Of a stretch of DNA of 64,000 nucleotides, positions 42,193 to 54,369 are shown piece by piece; within the stretch, counting starts at the first letter, position 1; each line of letters opens with the position of its first letter. Both the position numbers and the translations under genes were made by a program. Origin of the DNA: Chloroflexota bacterium (GTDB taxonomy: Bacteria > Chloroflexota > Anaerolineae > Caldilineales > Caldilineaceae); contig BOKO01000003.1 in the NCBI GenBank assembly GCA_016861025.1, positions 1-64,000 of the forward strand, written 5' to 3'. The notes under the pieces are model-generated. The model did not search any database, had not been told where the DNA came from, and saw only the letters and a list, made by a program, of their open reading frames with translations.

Positions 42193-42757
42193 CAACCGCC
42201 TGACCGCCTGTTCTCCTGTTCGTATCTTTGCAGCGCCTCCATCTGCGACGGGGTGATGGCAATGAAGGGGCGTGCGCGTTCGATCAGGGCGAGGGCGGCA
42301 TCGAGGCTGTAGCCGCGTGAAATCAAATAAGCGGCAGCCATCGTTGGTGCACGCCCGACGCCAGCCTTGCAGTGGATGTAGACTTTGCCGCCCTCCTCGA
42401 TCACCGAATGGATGAAATCGACGCCCTGCTGAAAGTGTTCGCTGCTCGGTGAGTCGTCGTCGATGGTGGGCAGATAGCAATACTGTGGGAGCGCCAGCCC
42501 GTGTGCAGCATCATCGAACTCGGTGCGCAGATTCACGATCGCAGTGATGCCCTCCTGTTCCAGATGACGCTTGCCGCGTGCGTTAAACTGAGGCCCAACG
42601 TAGAGCTGCGGCGTCACACGACTGTAGCGCAGCAGCGGCACGCCGGTGATGTAGGAAAGACCGCGCCCCCACACCCACTGCAGCGTCACCCACAGCCCCT
42701 GTTCATGCAGCCGCCGCCAGAGAATGCGCCATCCTTTGCGGACATCCTCGACCAGCT

Positions 42758-42761
<4 letters not shown>
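42192..42761 (-). CDS. PTPMT1-like dual-specificity phosphatase (candidate phosphatidylglycerophosphate phosphatase)
   Basis: 189 residues; AAAGGAG lies just before ATG 42761. Contains the Cys-phosphatase loop HCKAGVGR with nucleophile C131 and R137, general acid among D101-D103 (TIDDDSP), and the downstream helix TMAAAYLISRGYSLDAALAL. The loop and the later PFIAITPSQMEALQRY are strongly like PTPMT1, which removes phosphate from phosphatidylglycerophosphate. It overlaps a CDP-alcohol phosphatidyltransferase by 4 bp, which would make the substrate. Inference: the pair carries out two consecutive steps of phospholipid synthesis. A protein phosphatase role is the alternative. Confidence 0.8.
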
Positions 42762-43360
<599 letters not shown>

Positions 43361-43468
43361 CAGGCTGCTCCACGCTTGCTTGCGGATTGAAAAGTTACGC
43401 AACGATTATCGGTCAGCGCGGCGCAAATCGGCAAAAATGAAAGGAGAGATGAGTTGGGCGTTCCCTGT

Positions 43469-44581
43469 TCACTGTTCCACGAGCTCTTGCAACGGCAGAC
43501 CAAAGAAGGCGGCGATCCCTTGCGCCTGTTCTTCAACGGCTCGACGCACGCGCTGCGACAGCTTCTTGAAGGGTTCGAGCGTGATCGTCAGCCCGCGCGC
43601 CTTGCGCGCATACCGCCATGTCGCCAGCGCATATCCGGCCTCGAGCACAACGCCCTCGATGTGACCGGCGATGCGAAAGATCTGTTTGTAGTGAGACGCG
43701 GGCGCGATCCAGGTTTTGTCTTTGTGGGCGAGCAGCAGCGGCTCAAAGCGATAAAGCATGTGCACGCGCCTGTCCAGGTCTTCCACCCACGTCAGAAGGT
43801 CGTCGACATCGTCGCGCAAGACGAACATCTCGACGCCGTTAATCTGTACGGGCGTCAGCTCGGCCTCCAACCTCGCCCACCAGCAACGCGCCAGCTCCAG
43901 CTTGGCGCCGCGCCAGTACGCGAAATCCTGCACGGTGGCCGGCGCGTAACTGCGCAGATAGCGGCGTAGCAATTCAATATTGGCGGCGTCGTAGTCGGGC
44001 GGATTCCACGCAAGGTCGGGACGCCAGCTCATCCGATGGGCGAACAACCCTTCGCCATCGCGCGCGGCATGACAGGCGTAGCCGTGGCGCACCAGATCGG
44101 CGAAGACCCCACCCCACGGCGAGAGATGATCCTGTTCGTCGGTCAGGCCGGACGCGCGCAAATCCGATCGACCGATGACGCCGCGTTCGCGCAACAACGC
44201 TTCGGCGCGCGACACCAACGCAACGTAATCGTCGAGAGCGTCGGACCTTTCCGCCTTGCGCGCCCACCAGCTCTTGCTTCCAGCGAGCATGGCGCAGATC
44301 AGCGGCCAGTCGTCGGTGGTGTATACATGCAGCGTGCCGCGTTGTCCCCACAGCTTGACGAGCGTGCGCGCGGTGAAAAGCAGCGCCTCGTATTGGGCGA
44401 AAGTCAGGTCAGCTGTGCGGTTGCGCAGCGCCAGACCGGCTGCAGGATGAATCTGCGCCTGAACGCCGACCAGATGGCGTGCGGCGAGTTCAGGCGTCGC
44501 AAACGGCGTAATCAGCCCAGATCGACGCAGGCGAAACCAGCGCACCTGTTGTATATCGGCTTCAGGCAAATGTCGGCTCAT
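43469..44581 (-). CDS. Winged-helix DNA-binding domain protein (HTH_42, YcaQ/AlkX-like)
   Basis: 370 residues. Repeated winged-helix units with the signature motifs ARHLVGVQAQIHPAAGLALR, LVKLWGQRGTLHVYTTDDW and APATVQDFAYWRG are those of the HTH_42 family, which includes the DNA glycosylases AlkZ and YcaQ. The family removes damaged or cross-linked bases; not all members are catalytic and the QxQ motif here (GVQAQ) is conserved. The ATG at 44581 has no strong ribosome site. Monocistronic. Confidence 0.85.
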   Translation of the reverse strand: MSRHLPEADIQQVRWFRLRRSGLITPFATPELAARHLVGVQAQIHPAAGLALRNRTADLTFAQYEALLFTARTLVKLWGQRGTLHVYTTDDWPLICAMLAGSKSWWARKAERSDALDDYVALVSRAEALLRERGVIGRSDLRASGLTDEQDHLSPWGGVFADLVRHGYACHAARDGEGLFAHRMSWRPDLAWNPPDYDAANIELLRRYLRSYAPATVQDFAYWRGAKLELARCWWARLEAELTPVQINGVEMFVLRDDVDDLLTWVEDLDRRVHMLYRFEPLLLAHKDKTWIAPASHYKQIFRIAGHIEGVVLEAGYALATWRYARKARGLTITLEPFKKLSQRVRRAVEEQAQGIAAFFGLPLQELVEQ

Positions 44582-44721
44582 TGAATCGTGCGGTTTCCTT
44601 TAGACAAGAACAAATGTGCTGCACAGATTCTACTGTGCGGCGCGTCCTCTAGCCAAATTCTCTGAACGTGCGATACAATGCAGACATCTGACCCATCGAC
44701 GCCCAGGAGGAGCCTGACGCA

Positions 44722-45507
44722 GTGGAGACAATCGAAATCGGCAACCGCATCCTGGCCTTCCGCAGTTACGGTCGTCATGTCGCGCCCGAGCGACCTCCAC
44801 TGGTGTTGGTGCATGGAGCCGGCGGCAACCACCTGATCTGGCCCCCACAGGTGCGCCATCTTGCATACACGGCTGTCTATGCGCTCGATCTGCCCGGCCA
44901 CGGCGCATCGCCGCCACCGCCCTGCGCCTCGATCAGCGCCTACAGCGAAGTGATCCGCGATTTTGTCGATACGCTCGAATTGCCTTTTTTTGTGCTGGCG
45001 GGACATTCGATGGGTGGCGCAATTGCGCTCGACTTTGCGCTTGCCTACGGCCATCGGTTGGCTGGCATTGCAGTGATCGGCGCAGGCGCACGAATGAAGG
45101 TGGCGCCCACTTTCCTGAACGGCGTGGTTGACGACTTTATCGGCGTCACGGCGAAGATCGTAGAGTTCTCCTACCACACTACAACCAGCGCCAAAGAAAA
45201 GGAGCGCTACTTGCGCCATTTGCGCGAGAACGACCCCACCGTGCTGCAGCATGACTTTGCGGTCGTTGATGCATTCAACGTCCGAGACCGCGTCGAAATG
45301 ATCGCCGTTCCAACCTTAATCTTGTGCGGCGGGCACGACCGCATGACGCCGCCATCATTGAGCCAATCCCTGCACGACTGCATCCCCGACAGCCAGTTCC
45401 ACTTGATCGAACGCGCCGGCCACAATGTGCTGCTCGAACAACCCCAAGTGGTGGCTGATTATCTGGATCGGTTCATCACACAACTGTCGATAAGTGGCGG
45501 GCTATGA
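44722..45507 (+). CDS. Alpha/beta hydrolase
   Basis: 261 residues from GTG 44722, preceded by CAGGAGGAG at 44704-44712. Standard fold: LVLVHGAGGNHLIW, LDLPGHGAS, nucleophile elbow GHSMGG with S96, an acid in LILCGGHDRMTPP and a His in ERAGHNVLLEQP. Cytoplasmic. A TACAAT (44673-44678) may be its -10 box. Its 3' end overlaps the DmpA-like peptidase gene on the other strand by 32 bp. Substrate unknown. Confidence 0.88.
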   Translation: METIEIGNRILAFRSYGRHVAPERPPLVLVHGAGGNHLIWPPQVRHLAYTAVYALDLPGHGASPPPPCASISAYSEVIRDFVDTLELPFFVLAGHSMGGAIALDFALAYGHRLAGIAVIGAGARMKVAPTFLNGVVDDFIGVTAKIVEFSYHTTTSAKEKERYLRHLRENDPTVLQHDFAVVDAFNVRDRVEMIAVPTLILCGGHDRMTPPSLSQSLHDCIPDSQFHLIERAGHNVLLEQPQVVADYLDRFITQLSISGGL

Positions 45508-46540
45508 GCGCCACAGGCAGCGCGTGGCGGATGTGACCATCGCGTCCAACCACTGTCTCCGCCGCACACAGCGAGTTGAGAACCGCCTCCTCGACCGCCT
45601 CCACCACCGCAGGGAACAGACCTTCCATCACTTGCGCCTCGTCAGCGACAGTGTGCTTCGAGACCCGCTGCGTTGTGGAAAAGGCGATCACAAAATCACC
45701 GCTGCCGTGACCAATGGTCGCTCCTGTGCGCGCCAGACCTGCGCCCGCCCGCACACACAGTCGTTGCAACTGCCGACTATCAAGCGGGGCGTCGGTCGCC
45801 AGCGCCACCATCACCGAGCCACGCTCCTGTTCCCGCGACTGAGATGGACGCAAAAACCGTCCAATGTGGACGCCGGCAAAGCGCAGTTCTTCGGATCTAC
45901 CAAAATTTGTCTGCACCAGCGCGCCAAGCGTAAAGCCGCCTGTCGCGTCCGGGGTGACGCGGCTTGCCGTACCGATCCCGCCTTTCCAGCCGTAGCAGGT
46001 CGTCCCCGTCCCTGCGCCGACCGCGCCTTCGACCACCGCCCCATCGCTCGCCGCTTCCAACGCAGCAAAGACATGCGCCGGGGTGACGTGACGCCCTTGA
46101 ATGTCGTTGAGATAGCTGTCATTACACTCACCGACGATCGGGTTGATCGTGCCGGTGCGCAGATCGACGCCGACGGCGGGGTTGGTGCGCAGCGCGTAGT
46201 CGACCAACGCATCCGCCACGCGCCAGACGTTGAGCGTGTTGGTGAACGCAATTGGCGTTTCGATCTCGCCGAGTTCGCGCACCTGCTCGAAACCGCACGC
46301 TTTGCCGTAACCGTTGATCGTGTGCACAGCCGCGGCAACCTTTTCACGATAGAGATCGCCAACGTGCGGCAGGATCACGGTCACGCCGGTGCGCGCCGGC
46401 CCCTCTCCGGGAATCAACGCACCTTCGCCAAACCATACGGTCGCATGACCCACGCGCACCCCAGCCACATCGGTGATGGCATTGTGCGGCCCCGGCGTCA
46501 ACTGCCAGATCGTTTCAATGCCAAGATCACGCGCACGCAT
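45476..46540 (-). CDS. P1-family aminopeptidase (DmpA/BapA-like, self-cleaving)
   Basis: 354 residues from ATG 46540. Family motifs: ITDVAGVRVGH, TPIAFTNTLNVWRVADALVD, GAVGAGTGTTCYGWKGGIGT and the auto-cleavage site G241-S242 followed by VMVALATDAPL. The precursor cuts itself before S242, which becomes the N-terminal nucleophile of the beta subunit. DmpA enzymes release N-terminal D- or L-residues or beta-amino acids. No signal peptide. Preceded by an ECF S component; a substrate link is only inference. Confidence 0.92.
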   Translation of the reverse strand: MRARDLGIETIWQLTPGPHNAITDVAGVRVGHATVWFGEGALIPGEGPARTGVTVILPHVGDLYREKVAAAVHTINGYGKACGFEQVRELGEIETPIAFTNTLNVWRVADALVDYALRTNPAVGVDLRTGTINPIVGECNDSYLNDIQGRHVTPAHVFAALEAASDGAVVEGAVGAGTGTTCYGWKGGIGTASRVTPDATGGFTLGALVQTNFGRSEELRFAGVHIGRFLRPSQSREQERGSVMVALATDAPLDSRQLQRLCVRAGAGLARTGATIGHGSGDFVIAFSTTQRVSKHTVADEAQVMEGLFPAVVEAVEEAVLNSLCAAETVVGRDGHIRHALPVALIARHLSTVV

Positions 46541-46569
46541 CGTGTCTGAACGGAGACTGCGAATCTCCA

Positions 46570-46601
46570 CTCTCCAATCTCCTATCTTTGAGATTGGAGA
46601 G
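46570..46601. repeat. 12-bp perfect hairpin between ECF S and DmpA-like genes
   Basis: CTCTCCAATCTC (46570-46581), 8-nt loop, GAGATTGGAGAG (46590-46601). It sits 10 bp after the ECF S stop and 30 bp before the peptidase start. No T-run on the minus strand. Could attenuate or protect the mRNA. Confidence 0.5.
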
Positions 46602-46611
46602 CGGAAACTGA

Positions 46612-47190
<579 letters not shown>

Positions 47191-47400
47191 AACGTTTCCC
47201 TCCCTTGTGTTAGTGATAGTCTTACCCACAAGCACGAAGCCTGCGGAAGCGCTCAATTGATGGATGAAGTTTCCGTTCACGTCCTTTGAGTATTCGACCG
47301 TGTATTCGACCATCCTCGGTCAATTCTGTAAGTATAGAGCCGACCGCAACGATGGTCAATCTGGGAAGGGACATCAATTGTCGGGGCGTTGGGGATGCAA

Positions 47401-48099
47401 CTATCGGCGCGAGATCGGGTTGCCTCCCCACCACGCCTGCACAGCATCCGCAGCCAGCGGCCCACCGTGCCCGACCAGCAGCCGCTGTGGACGCCGCGCC
47501 AACACGATCTCCATGCTCTGTGCCAGTTGCGCAAAATCGCCCACGAAATAATGCACCCCTGGCTGTGACGCCCACAGCGCACCGCCCATGCGCCCGCCCA
47601 TGAGCAAGTCGCCGACGATGGCGTCGCCGTTGGCGAAGAAGATCGAAATCGAGCCAGGCGTGTGCCCCGGCGTGGCGATAACTTCCCCCGCAACGCCGTA
47701 GGCGCGCAGATCGAGCGGCGCATCGAGCAGGATCGACGCTGTCACGGACGGAAAGGGCTTGTCCACGAACGGCGCAATCATGCGCGCCTCCAGCCCGGTG
47801 AGCGTCCCCAACACATTGCGACCCGAGCGCGCCATCGCATCGTCGGCGTAATGCAACGCAATCGGCGCGCCGCTCGCTGTTGCCAGTTCATTCGCCGCGC
47901 CGACGTGATCGCCGTGGCCGTGCGTCAGCAGGATCAGCGACAGGTCGGCGGGCTGGACATTGTTCTGCGCCAGCGCACGCACGATGCGGTCGGCGTCGCC
48001 TGGCGCGCCTACATCGACCAGGATCGGACGTTCGCCTTGCACAAGATAGGCGTTCGCCAGCGGCAGTTTGATGCGCGTGATGGTGAGTTGAGCGGTCAT
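47401..48099 (-). CDS. Metallo-beta-lactamase-fold hydrolase
   Basis: 232 residues; AGGAG eight bases before ATG 48099. Zinc motif T-H60-G-H62-G-D64-H65 and the later GHTPGSISIFF and LLVGHGGPL histidines are complete, so it should be a binuclear zinc hydrolase. The compact size fits the glyoxalase II/lactonase-like subgroup. Cytoplasmic. Transcribed with the membrane protein upstream (63-bp gap). Substrate unknown. Confidence 0.88.
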   Translation of the reverse strand: MTAQLTITRIKLPLANAYLVQGERPILVDVGAPGDADRIVRALAQNNVQPADLSLILLTHGHGDHVGAANELATASGAPIALHYADDAMARSGRNVLGTLTGLEARMIAPFVDKPFPSVTASILLDAPLDLRAYGVAGEVIATPGHTPGSISIFFANGDAIVGDLLMGGRMGGALWASQPGVHYFVGDFAQLAQSMEIVLARRPQRLLVGHGGPLAADAVQAWWGGNPISRR

Positions 48100-48162
48100 A
48101 GGGTGACTCCTGGGTGAATGTTGCGTGGTGCGTGTTGCGCACCACGTAGCACGCCTTACGCT

Positions 48163-49164
48163 TCAGTCTGTGTGGACAGTGCGCTGCCTCCCGGCGCCGA
48201 GCACCATTAACACGGCGGCGACAATGGTTGCAGCCAGAAGCGCGGCAGCGGTCAGCGTCACAACGTCCGGTGCAATGAGTGGCTGGGCGCGCAGCGCCTG
48301 CCAGGTGAGCAGCAGCGTCAGACCGAGATAGCCAGCGCCGCCGATCCAGGTTAGCGAGACGCGCTGGCGCTGGTTGAAGCGTTGCTCTGCCCAACTGCGC
48401 GTGAGCATGAACGCCAGGAAGGGCAACGCCTGCAAGCCATGCAGACCGACGAAATGCCCGACGCGCAGGTCGCCGCCCACCGTGCTCCAGCCCAGGAAAG
48501 GCAAGCCGGGGCCGCCGTCGTCAACGCCGACGCTGTGGGCGCCGACGATTGTCACCGGTTCGCCTGCCTGCGCTGCGGCCAGCGACGACGGCGGGAGATT
48601 GCCCGACGTCATCAATACGCCCGCCATCATGCCCGCCAGCGAGATCGCCAGTCCCCAGCGAATCCCTGCCGCCGCCACTGGATCGGGCAGCCGCTGTACG
48701 CCAAGCGCCACGGCAAGCGCAAAGTTCGCCAGCGCCAGCAGCATGATGAATGTGCCCATGATCCCGAACACCGCACCGTCGAACACGGTGGCGACGTTGA
48801 AATGGCTGGCGGTGTTGCGCAGCACCTGCATCGAGATCAGCGCCGTCTCGACGATCAGCGCCACGCCGGTGATGCCAGCAATTGCGCTTACCAGTCGCGG
48901 GCGTCCCTGCACAAAGGTCAACAGCCACAACAGCGTGGCCCCATACACTGCGCCGGAGATCGCAAACTTGAGCGGTTTGATCCAGCCGTTGGCGCCGCCG
49001 ATCACCCGCGGCTCGACGAGCATGGCGACCAGCAGCACCGGGATCAGCGCCAGGTGCAGAAGCACAGCCAGGGTGAGCGTGCGGCTGAAGCGCCACGAAC
49101 GCGCTGTCATGGTTCCAACACCGGCGACTGGCGAGATGGTTTGAGCGAGCGAATCGATTGTCAT
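48163..49164 (-). CDS. Multi-pass membrane protein of unknown function
   Basis: 333 residues with about nine membrane helices. Start at ATG 49164 follows GGAGGA by six bases; a longer frame exists. Conserved-looking loop VGAHSVGVDDGGPGLPFLGW then GDLRVGHFVGLHGLQALPF with two histidines. No family assigned. It lies 28 bp after the ABA4-like gene and so is in the same operon, under the TetR regulator. Confidence 0.75.
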   Translation of the reverse strand: MTIDSLAQTISPVAGVGTMTARSWRFSRTLTLAVLLHLALIPVLLVAMLVEPRVIGGANGWIKPLKFAISGAVYGATLLWLLTFVQGRPRLVSAIAGITGVALIVETALISMQVLRNTASHFNVATVFDGAVFGIMGTFIMLLALANFALAVALGVQRLPDPVAAAGIRWGLAISLAGMMAGVLMTSGNLPPSSLAAAQAGEPVTIVGAHSVGVDDGGPGLPFLGWSTVGGDLRVGHFVGLHGLQALPFLAFMLTRSWAEQRFNQRQRVSLTWIGGAGYLGLTLLLTWQALRAQPLIAPDVVTLTAAALLAATIVAAVLMVLGAGRQRTVHTD

Positions 49165-49192
49165 GTTGATTCCTCCCAATGGAAAGCAAAAT

Positions 49193-49630
49193 TTACTGTT
49201 CGGCGATCAGCGCAAGCTGGCGCGTCTTGACCAGGCGCGCCGCCAGATAGAGCATCAGACCAAGCGGCCCCAACATCAGCACAAAAAACAAAATCGGCGA
49301 CACCAGCCAGGCGCTCATACCCAGCCGTCTGCCATCCAGGTAGACCCACCGCCCGACAAAGAGGTCGAACGCCAAAAAATGCGCCCACGCCACTGTTGCG
49401 CCTTCAGGCGTGCCCAACATCGCAGCGATGACGCCCAGCTCCGGGCTGCTCACCATCGGCAGCAGCGCAGGCAGATTGGGCAACACCAGCACGGCGTAGA
49501 GCAGCACCGCCGGAACCACGGGCCACAACGACGCCATGATGCGCGCTGTCCACCGCCAGCGCGGCAGCAGAATCATCGCCAACCAGAAAGGCATGACGAG
49601 CAGGTTGCTGATTGAGAAGATTGTGTCCAT
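49193..49630 (-). CDS. ABA4-like membrane protein (DUF4281)
   Basis: 145 residues, four membrane helices. The signature WAHFLAFDLFVGRWVYLDGR followed by FFVLMLGPLGLMLYL is that of ABA4-like proteins, named for a plant plastid protein needed for neoxanthin synthesis. The bacterial members have no proven function; carotenoid or photoprotection links are inference. In an operon with another membrane protein and behind a TetR regulator. Confidence 0.85.
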   Translation of the reverse strand: MDTIFSISNLLVMPFWLAMILLPRWRWTARIMASLWPVVPAVLLYAVLVLPNLPALLPMVSSPELGVIAAMLGTPEGATVAWAHFLAFDLFVGRWVYLDGRRLGMSAWLVSPILFFVLMLGPLGLMLYLAARLVKTRQLALIAEQ

Positions 49631-49752
49631 CGTTCATCTCCCAACAAGGCAAACTAAAAACAAAAGTCAAAATCCGAACATCGTTCAGTCTAGTGTCAAA
49701 CAAAGCCCGGAGACCAGATGTCGCCGGGCGGTCGAGCCGGACTAGCGGGTGT

Positions 49753-50385
49753 TCAGCGCTTGATCATGCCAAGCGCCAGCAAGTTGAGCGATGCACGATA
49801 GGAATCGAGGCTGGGCTGGTGTTGACGCATGATCGTCACCGCCAACATCGCCATGCCGTGCACCATCTGCCAGCAGGCGATCGCAATCTCGAAGACGCCG
49901 CGTCCCGGCTGCGTTGCAAAGAGACCGGCATCGACGCAGCGTTCGACCGCATCGTGCAGCACCATAAACGCCGGACTTTGGCGCAGCAACGACTCCAGCG
50001 TGGCGGCAGGCGGATAGTGATCGAGCGACAGCAACGGCGCCTGGGTGAACATCAACAAAAAGGCGTCGGTGTTGTCGATGGCGAAGCGCACATAGTTGAC
50101 GCCGCACTCGCGCAGGTATTCGACTGGCGGCAGCGCCGGGTCGGTGTTGCGCAGCGCCTGCGCCAACTGTTCGAAGGCCTCGTCACAAACTGCGACGATG
50201 ATCTCGTCCTTGCCGCCAAAGTACTCGTAGAGACCGGCCGGGCTGTAGTCGATGCGCTCAGCGATGGCGCGCATCGACAGACCCGCTACACCTTCGCTGT
50301 GGATGATCTCGCGCGCGGCGGTGAGGATTGCCTGTTGTGTGCGTTGGTGACGCCGTTCACGCGGCGAAATTGATTCTTGAACCAT
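49753..50385 (-). CDS. TetR-family transcriptional repressor
   Basis: 210 residues from ATG 50385 (a TTG at 50400 is possible). N-terminal HTH: RRHQRTQQAILTAAREIIHS, SMRAIAERIDYSPAGLYEYF, then a C-terminal ligand domain. A perfect 17-bp palindrome overlies its own promoter, so it should repress itself and likely the ABA4-like and 48163 genes downstream. Ligand unknown. Confidence 0.92.
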   Translation of the reverse strand: MVQESISPRERRHQRTQQAILTAAREIIHSEGVAGLSMRAIAERIDYSPAGLYEYFGGKDEIIVAVCDEAFEQLAQALRNTDPALPPVEYLRECGVNYVRFAIDNTDAFLLMFTQAPLLSLDHYPPAATLESLLRQSPAFMVLHDAVERCVDAGLFATQPGRGVFEIAIACWQMVHGMAMLAVTIMRQHQPSLDSYRASLNLLALGMIKR

Positions 50386-50411
50386 GTCAAAATTCCGCAA
50401 CTCAATTATTT

Positions 50412-50456
50412 TCCAAACAATGTTTGGATATTATCACGTGTTTGGAACAATGTCAA
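50412..50456 (-). promoter_or_regulatory. TetR-gene promoter with overlapping 17-bp operator
   Basis: On the minus strand TTGACA (50451-50456), 17-bp spacer, TAATAT (50428-50433). The palindrome TCCAAACAATGTTTGGA (50412-50428, 8-bp arms) lies over the transcription start. A partial copy (CCAAACA) is in the spacer. Very close to sigma-70 consensus. Confidence 0.75.
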
Positions 50457-50462
50457 GCACTA

Positions 50463-52301
50463 TTACCTGTTAACCGTGAAATAGACCGTGTACACCTCGT
50501 CGCGCACCTCGTATAGCGGGATGAAGCGCATGTCTTGTGGTTGGCCGTGGGTGCGATAGTCGCCGCGCCAATAATGCCACTCGCGTTCGTTGTCGGGGCG
50601 CAGGAAGGTCGTCGGGGCGGCTGGATCACCGTGCAGCGTTACACCGCTGATGCGATAGTTGGGTCGCGCCGTATGGCTGGCGTTGCCGGGTGTGCGCTGT
50701 TGGATTGGCGTCTCGCCCGGATTCAGCGCAGCCAACACAACCGGCCCGTCCATCACACCGAAGGTGTCCGGTGCGTCGGGCAGCGATTCGGTGATAAGCG
50801 TTTTGGGGAAGACGAGATGCAGCGTATCGTCGGTCCAGGTGCGATCAATCTCGACATAGCTTGACGGGCTGGAAGCTCCCAGCAGCGCCGCGCCGTTGAG
50901 CGTGATCTGCGCCGCGCCGCTCAGCCACCAGGGCAGCCGCAGGCGCAGGTTGAAAGTGACGGGCTGGGCAGCCTGCACACGCAGCGAATAGGCTATGCTG
51001 TTAGGGCGATGGTGCGACTTGAGCTGTGCGTCGTGTGTGAGGCGCAGCGTGACGGGCTGATTGTCTTGTTCCCAGGTCAGCTCGCTAGGGATGTACTGAC
51101 TCAATGTCAGCCCGCCATCATGAGCATACCAGATGTGGTTGGCATAGATTGTGTGCGCCTGCACCAGCGAGCCGTGACAGCACCAGAAATCCTCGGTCGG
51201 GGCGCCCCACACCTTTTCGGCGCCGGCATGCAACGGCAGGAAGTAGGCGATCATGCCCGTCTCCGGATGCTGCTGCGCCAGGATGCCGTTCCACAGGTTG
51301 CGTTCCCAGTAGTCGGCGTAGTGTGGATCGTCCGTCCAGCGCAGCAGATAGTCGGCCAGACGCATCATGTTGTAGACGGTGCAATGTTCCTGTGTGCGGT
51401 GACCGAGCCGGGCGGAGAGGGCGTGTGGCGGCGACCAGACCTCGCCGTTGGTCTGTCCGCCGGTGATGTAGCACCCGCGTTCTGTGACTCCGCTGCGCCA
51501 GTACGCGTCGACGATCCGCCGCCAGCGTGGATCGCCGGTCACTTCCCAGGCGCGCGCCGCCCCGTGCACTTCGGGGATCGTGGTGTTCATATGCATGTTG
51601 GTCAACACATCCTCGCCAGCCGCCAGTGGGTCGAAAAGACGGCGACGGTCGTAGCGCTGAATCAATTCCAGATGTTCTCGCTCGCCGGTCAGCCCGTACA
51701 GATTGGCCCACACCTCCAACATGCCGCCTGTTTCCACATCGAGGATGTCGTCCATTTGGGACTGGGTGAACTGTCCGCTCCAGCGATGAAACCAGCGCGC
51801 CCATCTGATTAGAATTTCCAACGCCTGGGTGTTGCCGCCGACGGCGTACATATCCCACAGTCCCATCAGCGTCTTGTGCAGCGTATAGTGCGGCGCCCAC
51901 ACCGGCTTGCCGCGCGCCACCCAATCCAGATATTTCTCTGGGATCGAACCGACCCACTCGCCGCCGTTTTCGCGCTGGCAGCGCGCCAGTTCGCTCACGA
52001 TGTAGTCGGCCTTGCCCTTGATCTCCTGGTCGCCGGTATTGGCGGCAATGAAGGCGGCGGCGGAGAGCCAATGTCCCAGAAAGTGGCCGCGCAACTGGCA
52101 GGTTGGCGATTCCCAGCCCCAGTGGATGTCCTCCAGACGATGCACTGGACTCCATAAGCCGGCCTCAGCATAGTGGTTTTGGAGCAGGTTCTCGGTCTTG
52201 AGCGAGAGCATGTAGCGGCGATTCAGGTCATATCGTTGTTGAAACAACCCAGGCAGCAGCCTGACCGCGCCAAACGGCATGGGACGTAATGGAGATGGCA
52301 T
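50463..52301 (-). CDS. DUF1680 glycoside hydrolase (GH127/GH146-like beta-L-arabinofuranosidase)
   Basis: 612 residues from ATG 52301; longer frame has no homology. The (alpha/alpha) barrel signatures of the DUF1680 family are present: SPTCQLRGHFLGHWLSAAAF, the Cys/acid pair TQEHCTVYNMMRLADY and the zinc/nucleophile segment EDFWCCHGSLVQAH. The two adjacent cysteines are the catalytic feature of GH127/GH146 enzymes. No signal peptide, so it acts in the cytoplasm on imported oligosaccharides. Last gene of the arabinoside operon, and different enough from its neighbour to suggest another linkage. Confidence 0.85.
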   Translation of the reverse strand: MPSPLRPMPFGAVRLLPGLFQQRYDLNRRYMLSLKTENLLQNHYAEAGLWSPVHRLEDIHWGWESPTCQLRGHFLGHWLSAAAFIAANTGDQEIKGKADYIVSELARCQRENGGEWVGSIPEKYLDWVARGKPVWAPHYTLHKTLMGLWDMYAVGGNTQALEILIRWARWFHRWSGQFTQSQMDDILDVETGGMLEVWANLYGLTGEREHLELIQRYDRRRLFDPLAAGEDVLTNMHMNTTIPEVHGAARAWEVTGDPRWRRIVDAYWRSGVTERGCYITGGQTNGEVWSPPHALSARLGHRTQEHCTVYNMMRLADYLLRWTDDPHYADYWERNLWNGILAQQHPETGMIAYFLPLHAGAEKVWGAPTEDFWCCHGSLVQAHTIYANHIWYAHDGGLTLSQYIPSELTWEQDNQPVTLRLTHDAQLKSHHRPNSIAYSLRVQAAQPVTFNLRLRLPWWLSGAAQITLNGAALLGASSPSSYVEIDRTWTDDTLHLVFPKTLITESLPDAPDTFGVMDGPVVLAALNPGETPIQQRTPGNASHTARPNYRISGVTLHGDPAAPTTFLRPDNEREWHYWRGDYRTHGQPQDMRFIPLYEVRDEVYTVYFTVNR

Positions 52302-52353
52302 GGGAAACCTCGTCAGGTGAAAATGGAAATCGGACGGTGGATTGCAAAAAATA

Positions 52354-52425
52354 GACCGCAGATTAGGCGGATCGGGCGGATGCACGCGGATATTCTATCT
52401 GCGCAAATCCGCCTAATCCGCGATC
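52354..52425. repeat. Dispersed inverted repeat, GACCGCAGAT family, copy 2
   Basis: Arms 52354-52372 and 52407-52425 pair at 17 of 19 positions (core GATTAGGCGGAT), with a 34-nt loop. Starts with the same ten bases as the element at 7115. Lies between the two glycosidase genes, so it could form a hairpin in the mRNA. Confidence 0.6.
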
Positions 52426-52441
52426 TATCAGCGCGTTCACA

Positions 52442-54355
<1,914 letters not shown>

Positions 54356-54369
54356 AGGTGTACGTGTCG

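Noticed and set aside
47191..47400. Possible vitamin riboswitch before the ECF S gene
   Set aside because: No recognisable aptamer core or paired stems beyond short chance matches.
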